A DNA stretch of 64,000 nt, taken from contig JADKJB010000017.1 in assembly GCA_016722525.1 (NCBI GenBank), positions 12,643 through 76,642 on the forward strand, written 5' to 3'. The stretch is from Bacteroidota bacterium. GTDB lineage: Bacteria > Bacteroidota > Bacteroidia > AKYH767-A > OLB10. Position numbers and translations under genes: made by a program. Of the stretch, positions 58,317 through 64,000 are shown one piece after another (position 1 is the first letter of the stretch; every line of letters begins with the position of its first letter). The notes beneath the pieces were generated by a model. It was not told the origin of the DNA. It worked only from the letters and a program-made list of their open reading frames with translations, and ran no database searches.

Positions 58317-58517
58317 ATGAAACATCTATTCTCCTGCTTGTCAGTAATTATATCACTTTCAGTATATTCACAAACTGCCAAACTTCACTGGATTTATTAG
58401 AATGATGGCAAATCCAATTTTGAAGATAGAGGAAAATGTACAGCTTTTAATAATTTAGGAAATATTTTTCTAACGGTTTGGGAAATCTCCATTCTTACTA
58501 CTAATTATCATCTATGA
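58317..58517 (+). pseudogene. Remnant of a secreted SBBP-type repeat protein
   Basis: MKHLFSCLSVIISLSVYSQ is a clear signal peptide, followed by TAKLHWIY and an in-frame stop. The same frame goes on with NDGKSNFEDRGKCTAFNNLGNIFLTVWEISILTTNY before a second stop. The DxGK..AFNNLGNIFLTVW stretch resembles one strand set of the SBBP beta-propeller repeat of Bacteroidota surface proteins. The rest of the gene is missing, so I call it a degraded fragment. Confidence 0.5.
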
Positions 58518-58548
58518 CTCTTCAATTTGATTCCGACCAAGGGGAGGC

Positions 58549-58660
58549 CCAAGGTGCTAAAGGAGGTGCACGCAAGCGCGAAGGCGCGGGGCGCGGGGTG
58601 CCTAAGGTGCAAAGGAGGTGCACGCAAAGGCGCTGAGGCGCAAAGGAGCACGTGGGGGGA
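58549..58660. repeat. GC-rich imperfect tandem repeat
   Basis: AAGGTGC(T)AAAGGAGGTGCACGCAA occurs at 58551-58575 and 58604-58627 (period 53), joined by GCGCGAAGGCGCGGGGCGCGG and followed by AGGCGCTGAGGCGC. It is strongly GC-rich in an AT-rich gap. Similar AAGGCGC/AAAGG arrays are scattered in several Bacteroidota genomes, as I recall. No coding role is evident. Confidence 0.7.
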
Positions 58661-58716
58661 TTGCTGCTATGTTTTGAATTTTTGAATTTGGTTACATTAG
58701 TTCGCGTTTTTATGAA

Positions 58717-60051
58717 CTAAGGTTTTAAAATTCTCTGCGATCGAGGGAAATAATTGTTCGTTCTGCTGCCAATTACTTTTATCCAACCCAAAGAAATATT
58801 TTTAAAAGTAATCACTACCCAACCGTTGTTCATTCCGGCAGCGTTGATACTTTCACATTTTAGATAACGAATTGCATCCTCCCGGGTAAATTCCATTCGT
58901 GGAATATCCTTTTTTAATGCAACACTCAGCGCCAATTCATGCGAAGGCACCAAATCTTTTCCTTTGATAGTTCCAACATGAATTCCTGCTTTCCTGACAA
59001 ATAAATTATTCATGAGCAAATTAATTTCATCATAAATAGTTGAAGGCAAAGCGTAAAGTTCATTGTTTTTTACAAGAGGCAAAAAAATTGAAGGATCTTC
59101 CAAATAAGATTCCAAAAATCCTGATACTTCCTTTGCTACTTTTGCTTTTGATTTAGTAATAGCAACTTGATGACCATCTTCTATTTTCCGGAGCATGGCA
59201 ATAAAAAAGCCTTCTCCCTTTACACGATGCGGATAAAACTGAGTTCCGGATTTTTTTGCAAGTGAACTGTTTGTTGCATCAGCAATAGTAACAGCTTCCA
59301 TAGCATACTCCTGCATCAACCTCAGCACCTGTTCCTCGTTTTCCTTTTCTTCATAAGTACAGGTGCTGTAAATTAAATAACCTCCCTGTTTCAGAGAGGG
59401 ATAAATTTCGTTCAAAATAGCTTTTTGCCTGGATGCACACATGGCAACGTTATCAACACTCCAATGGTCAACTGCTGCGGGATCTTTCCGAAACAATCCT
59501 TCTCCGCTGCAAGGTGCATCTATTACAATTACATCGAAAAATCCTTCAAGTCTGGAAAAATCTGTTGTTTCGTTCTGTGTAATTACAACATTTGCCAATC
59601 CCCATTTAACAATATTTTGTTGTAGAACAATATTCCTGTTTGAAATTACTTCGTTAGCTACCAGCAAACTTCCTTCGGGCATACAGGATGCAATATGTGT
59701 TGACTTACCACCCGGAGCTGCACAGAGATCAAGAATTTTTAATGGTTTACCATCTGCAAAAGCAATGGTAAGTGCTTTTTCCAGAAACATAGAGCTGGCT
59801 TCCTGAACATAATAACATCCTGCATGAAATAACGGATCGTGTGTAAATGAAATACGATCAGGGAGATAATAGGCATTAGTAGCCCAGGGCACTTTTTCAT
59901 GTGAATCGAAAAGTGCGGTTTTCTTAAATGGATTTATCCGCACTGAAACAGGCGCAGGATTGGAATGTTCAGCAATAAAATCAGCAAAGTCATCTCCCAG
60001 TTGGCTCCTGAGTCGATTTAAAAATTCAATTGGCAAATGGGATTCTTTCAC
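58717..60051 (-). CDS. NOL1/NOP2/Sun-family RNA m5C methyltransferase (RsmF/RsmB-like)
   Basis: A 444-aa enzyme starting with GTG at 60051. SAM motif I is LDLCAAPGGKSTHIAS, the catalytic Cys of motif IV is in DAPCSGEGLFRKDP, and the second Cys of motif VI is in STCTYEEKENEEQV. The N-terminal FRSQ/PVSVRINPFK and a C-terminal RNA-binding part (LVPSHELALSVAL...AIRYLKCESINAAGMNNGWVVITFKNISLGWIKVIGSRTNNYFP) fit the RsmF group, which methylates 16S rRNA or tRNA cytosines. The gene stands alone. Confidence 0.92.
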   Translation of the reverse strand: MKESHLPIEFLNRLRSQLGDDFADFIAEHSNPAPVSVRINPFKKTALFDSHEKVPWATNAYYLPDRISFTHDPLFHAGCYYVQEASSMFLEKALTIAFADGKPLKILDLCAAPGGKSTHIASCMPEGSLLVANEVISNRNIVLQQNIVKWGLANVVITQNETTDFSRLEGFFDVIVIDAPCSGEGLFRKDPAAVDHWSVDNVAMCASRQKAILNEIYPSLKQGGYLIYSTCTYEEKENEEQVLRLMQEYAMEAVTIADATNSSLAKKSGTQFYPHRVKGEGFFIAMLRKIEDGHQVAITKSKAKVAKEVSGFLESYLEDPSIFLPLVKNNELYALPSTIYDEINLLMNNLFVRKAGIHVGTIKGKDLVPSHELALSVALKKDIPRMEFTREDAIRYLKCESINAAGMNNGWVVITFKNISLGWIKVIGSRTNNYFPRSQRILKP

Positions 60052-60348
60052 TTCCGAAAAGTAAACATTTTTTAGTTATTTTTTGTAGTTAAGCTATTTA
60101 TTATTCTCGTGCCTTTGGCCAAAATGTTCAACACTGTAAAACAAAATGTATAGACACAATTATGGCGGTATCAAAGATATAATCTTTTATAAAAAATGTG
60201 ATCGATGGTGCTTTTATTTCGTTTGCTCTAAAATAAAATAAGTAATGAGTAAGAATTTTACAGGATGGAAAACCCAATTTCCCGTTACAAAAAGTCCAGA
60301 AAAGGGTAGCTCAAACCTGTTCACCCAAAGAGACCAATTCTAGCTACA

Positions 60349-61090
60349 CTATTGCAAAATAAAAAGAGCACTATTTGAAGGATGTGCGGCATTCACATTT
60401 GGAAATACTTTTTTGCCATTGGCCGGATCGATATAAATGTTCGAGTAAAACGATTCCCCATAAGCAACCACATAAACTGTATCGCCCCGATTAAAACCAT
60501 TATTGAAAAAATTCAATGCCGAAAAATTAGTAATTGAACCATTCGCACCGGTAGCCATCCATTTCTGACCCGGAGTATATTCATAATCACTGCTCGATAA
60601 TAAAGCGTTTTTAGAAAAAACAATCTGATTCCCTTTGATGAGTTGCATCCGGAACAGGAGCAATTGAACAATTGAATGAATACGTGGAGTCGGCTGAATT
60701 CAAAACAGCTGTTAAACCGGTAATTACAGAAGTGCTGAGCATCCCCAAAGTATCAATTCCTGTCAAAGTAGTGTTGCCTGGATTGGTAATCGGAATTCCA
60801 AATCGCTTATAACTTCCAAAACCGAATTTGGTAAATGTGATATCATGGTTTCCGTCATCAAGGCCGTAAAGCAAAAATGAACCGGCGGTATTGGAAGCAC
60901 CCTTCAAATCATTGGTTGAACTAATAATCATGGCTCCATGATCGGACAGCAAAACTCCAAATTCATCCGCTAAACGAATTTTTCCTGTCATGCTTCCCTG
61001 CAAAGGGGCATTGGGATCTTCTTCTTTTGTGCAGGAAACAAACCCACAAACTACCACTAACTGTATGATAATAAATATTTTACGAAACAT
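60349..61090 (-). CDS. Secreted lipoprotein with carboxypeptidase-like regulatory domain, frameshifted near 60640
   Basis: The N-terminal frame (MFRKIFIIIQLVVVCGFVSCTKEED) is a lipoprotein signal with Cys at the lipobox. SMTGKIRLADEFGVLLSDHGAMIISSTNDLKGASNTAGSFLLYGLDDGNHDITFTKFGFGSYKRFGI is a carboxypeptidase-D regulatory-like domain. Near 60640 another frame continues with MQLIKGNQIVFSKNALLSSSDYEYTPGQKWMATGANG to the stop at 60349. The full protein is about 247 aa. The C-terminal half is unrecognised. Confidence 0.75.
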
Positions 61091-61278
61091 GGCCCAAATT
61101 TTAAGTAAGTAATTGACTCCTTCAAACGAAAATGAACACCAAAAGTTCTTGAAACCAATAATTTATGCTCAAAAAACCCTTCAAAACCCGATTATTTGTA
61201 CTTTTGAATATCCAAACGTTCCCTCACGGAACATCCCTTTTCCTCAACGTATATAATGGACTAACCATCCACCAACCA

Positions 61279-64000
61279 ATGAAGTGCAAAAGAATTGCAT
61301 ATTGTTATGGCTGTTGGTGCTCAATGCATTTACTGCACTGGCACAAACAGTGCTACTCGATGATTTTAATCGGGCAAACAATACCGTAGTAGCAAATTCA
61401 TGGAATGAAACCGAAACAGTTGCCAATACTTCCATTACTATAACCAGTAATCAATTGAGGCTAGGGAGTGCAACAGCCGGAAGAGATTATGTTTATCGGG
61501 ATGTTTCAGCACTATACAATACCGTTTTTAATACGAATACCGGCATTCTTACCTGGTCCTTTAATATGCGTCAATCGCGCACCGATCCATCAGGGTTTGA
61601 TAATAGTAACTATGGAGTAGCGTTTGTTTTGGGCTGCAATTCCAATAATTTCCTTACAGGGAATGGCTATGCAGTAGTATTGGGAAATTCAGGTACATCC
61701 GACAATTTACGTTTGGTCAGATTTGTGAATGGGATTGATGGCAATGCTAACATGACCAACATCATTGCACCTGCAGTTGATTATGGTAATGATTATTTAA
61801 CAGTTAAAGTCACTTATAACCCCGTTGGCAATAATTGGAGCCTATACGTTGGAAATAATCTTGGTTTTTTGATGATCCCTTAACAGCAACATACACGCAA
61901 TTAGGGGTAACAACCACTGATGCAACTTATACCGGCACCGATTTACTTTTTATGGGAGCTGCCTGGAATCATGCCACTTCCGCAACAGATTATGGTTATT
62001 TTGATAATATACGAATTCCAAATCTCTGCACGCTTAGCCCTGAGCCAACACTACCATCTACAACTCTTACTTTTTCTGCTATTGGCGCTAATTCTGCCAC
62101 ATTAAACTGGATACGTGGAAATGGTACTGAATGTATTATTATTGGAAGTATAGGCGGAGCTGTTAGTACAACGCCAATTGATGGGGCCTCCTATGTGGCT
62201 AACAACACATTTGGACTTGGAACAGCAATGGCCCCAGGCGAATTTGTAGTCTATTCAGGCAGTGCCGGCACTACAACTATCAACGGGCTGAATCCTACAA
62301 CCAATTATGAATTCAAGGTTTTCGAATACAATGGCACAGGCTGCATATCAAATTATTTAATGCCCTCACCAGCTACAGCAACCTTAACTACTATTGGTTG
62401 TATTCCGGCTGCTGAGCCAACAACTCCATCATCAGCACCATTAATTGTTTCGGGATTAACGAGTAGTATACAATTGGCCTGGACACGGGGCAATGGAAGC
62501 TATTGCATGGTAGTTATAAGAGCGGGCTCGCCTGTAACCACTCCTCCGGCAGATGGTTTCATATATATGGCCAATTCAGTTTTCGGAACGGGTTCAACTA
62601 CCGCCCCTGGTGAGTACGTAGTTTATTCAGGAACCGGAACAACGGTTACCGTTACCGGATTGTTAAGTGCAACAACTTACTACTTTGGCATATACGAAGT
62701 TAATGGAACAGGGTGCAACAGCAATTATCTTACTACTCCTGCCGCACTCCTCAATGGCACCACCGCATCTGTGGCAGGGTACAATCTTTATTTTGGAAAT
62801 CTTCACTCTCACTCCGATTATTCTGATGGCGATATAGATAATGTTTGCAATGGAGCTGGTAGTGCATACTGTTGTTTCGATATTGGGAATACCGCATTGA
62901 ATTTCGATTTTATGGGTATTGCCGACCACAACCATAATGAAGGCCCTGTTATGACGATTGCAAAATATGCCAGTGGCCTTACAGAAGCCACTAATTACAA
63001 TTCGACACATCTCGATTTTGTTGCATTATATGGTATGGAATGGGGCACTATTTCGACGGGAGGGCATGTGGCCGTTTATGGCATTAATCAACTGGTTGGT
63101 TGGAATGCAGGCAACTATAATACCTATTGTGCGAAAGGTGATTACAATACACTGTTCAATCTTGTTGCTGCACCAAACGCCTATACAACATTATGTCATC
63201 CCAACAACACCGATTTCGGAACATTGCAGGCACACCCTACAATGTTACATTTGATAATGCCATTGTAGGTGTTGCTGTTAAAAATGGCCCCTATAATTCC
63301 ACCAACACCTCTTATACCGATCCCGCTGCCGGAAACAATGTTAACTATTACAATAAATTATTGGCCTTAGGTTATCGTCTCGGTCCAACTGTTGATCTGG
63401 ATAATCATAATTCAGCCACCATGGGAAAAAGTAGTGAAGGAAGAACCGTTGTACTTGCTACTTCACTTTCGAAAGCGGCTATTAATGACGCAATGTTGAA
63501 CATGCGGTTTTATGCTACTGAAGACTATAATTTGAATGCCTCTTTCACTGTAAACTCCATTTATCCAATGGGTAGTAGCATCACGCAAAGCACCAGCCCC
63601 AATTTCAACGTAAATGTTTCCGATCCCGATGGCGATATTAGTACGTCAATAAGAATTTGGTACGGTGTTCCCGGAAGTAGTGTTGCTCCAACTATTCTCA
63701 CTTCGGTAACCAATGTGAATGCATTAGCCTATACCCACACATTTGCTACCGGCACTTTTTATTACTACACGGAGATTACCCAAGCCGATGGAAATAAATT
63801 ATGGACTTCACCCATATGGTATACAAAAATTACTTCTCCTTTGCCAATAGAATTACTTTCTTTTACAGGAAAAAATATTTCAAATGGAAATTTACTGGAG
63901 TGGGTTACTGCTACAGAACTGAATAATGATTATTTTACATTGATGAGAAGTCGCGATGGCTTTAATTTTGAAGACTTAATAACTGTGAACGGTGCAGGCA
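61279..64000 (+). CDS. Secreted protein with two FN3-like repeats, a PHP domain and a probable T9SS tail (partial, three frame breaks)
   Basis: From the ATG at 61279, adding one A at 61288-61291 gives MKCKKNCILLWLLVLNAFTALAQ, a signal peptide. A LamG-like domain follows to about residue 220, then, after a T6 slip at 61865-61870, two FN3-like repeats (SATLNWIRGNGTECIII and SIQLAWTRGNGSYCMVV). A PHP metallohydrolase domain comes next: NLHSHSDYSDGD, IADHNHN, ALYGMEWGT and LCHPNNTD. A third break near 63215 leads into NVTFDNAIVGVAVKNG and the tail toward a sorting domain. It runs off the window end. PHP domains of the CehA type cleave phosphoesters. Confidence 0.82.

Noticed and set aside
1..64000. 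tRNA, rRNA or riboswitch genes
   Set aside because: I looked through the intergenic gaps and saw nothing with the expected arms or conserved boxes; a covariance-model search would be needed to exclude small RNAs.

Overview
The window comes from a member of the Bacteroidota (Flavobacteriia, Chitinophagia or a relative; I cannot go lower). Three things point there: many secreted proteins with type IX secretion (T9SS) C-terminal sorting domains, TAnnTTTG promoter boxes, and a flexirubin-type pigment gene cluster built around a tyrosine ammonia-lyase and the DarA/DarB dialkylresorcinol pair. The DNA looks AT-rich except for a few short GC-rich repeats.

Layout. 1-2065: a partial secreted protein, a class V aminotransferase and a DUF1456 protein. 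2186-20464 (+): first half of the pigment cluster: tyrosine ammonia-lyase, FabG, ketosynthase (KS), ACP, LpxL-like acyltransferase, dehydratase, thioesterase, second KS, methyltransferase, CrtI-like oxidoreductase, DarA, DarB, an unknown 132-aa protein, a BtrH-type acyltransferase, an ABC exporter, then ACP, KS and a chain-length-factor-like KS. 20510-32180 (-): an island of secreted T9SS proteins, including a fragmented adhesin of about 6.7 kb. 32284-49063 (+): second half: KS-like fragment, ACP, KS, second chain-length factor, polysaccharide deacetylase, LolA-like carrier, lipoprotein, FabZ-like dehydratase, GT2-DUF2062 protein, an MMPL/acyltransferase/methyltransferase fusion, second CrtI-like oxidoreductase, C45 acyltransferase, AcpS, PaaK-like ligase and a flavin halogenase. 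49112-64000: housekeeping and secreted proteins (PQQ-type propeller, three T9SS proteins, S9 peptidase, HhH DNA glycosylase, NOL1/NOP2/Sun RNA methyltransferase, lipoprotein, and a PHP-domain T9SS protein that runs off the end).

How the cluster should work (known for flexirubins and aryl polyenes, inferred here). The lyase makes 4-coumarate from tyrosine, and the PaaK-like ligase activates it for an ACP. AcpS primes the ACPs. KS/chain-length-factor pairs with FabG and the hotdog dehydratases extend it to an aryl polyene. DarB and DarA make a 2,5-dialkylresorcinol, and an acyltransferase (BtrH-like, C45-like or LpxL-like) joins the two as an ester. Methyltransferase, oxidoreductases and halogenase tailor the product. 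The ABC and MMPL exporters and the LolA-like protein move it to the outer membrane.

Quality warning. About twenty otherwise normal genes are split by single-base indels, nearly always one base missing in a short A, T, G or C run. This looks like homopolymer sequencing error rather than gene decay, so split genes are annotated here as single genes with the break position given. Two breaks (halogenase at 48809, lipoprotein at 37241) are in-frame stop codons and do not fit that explanation simply.
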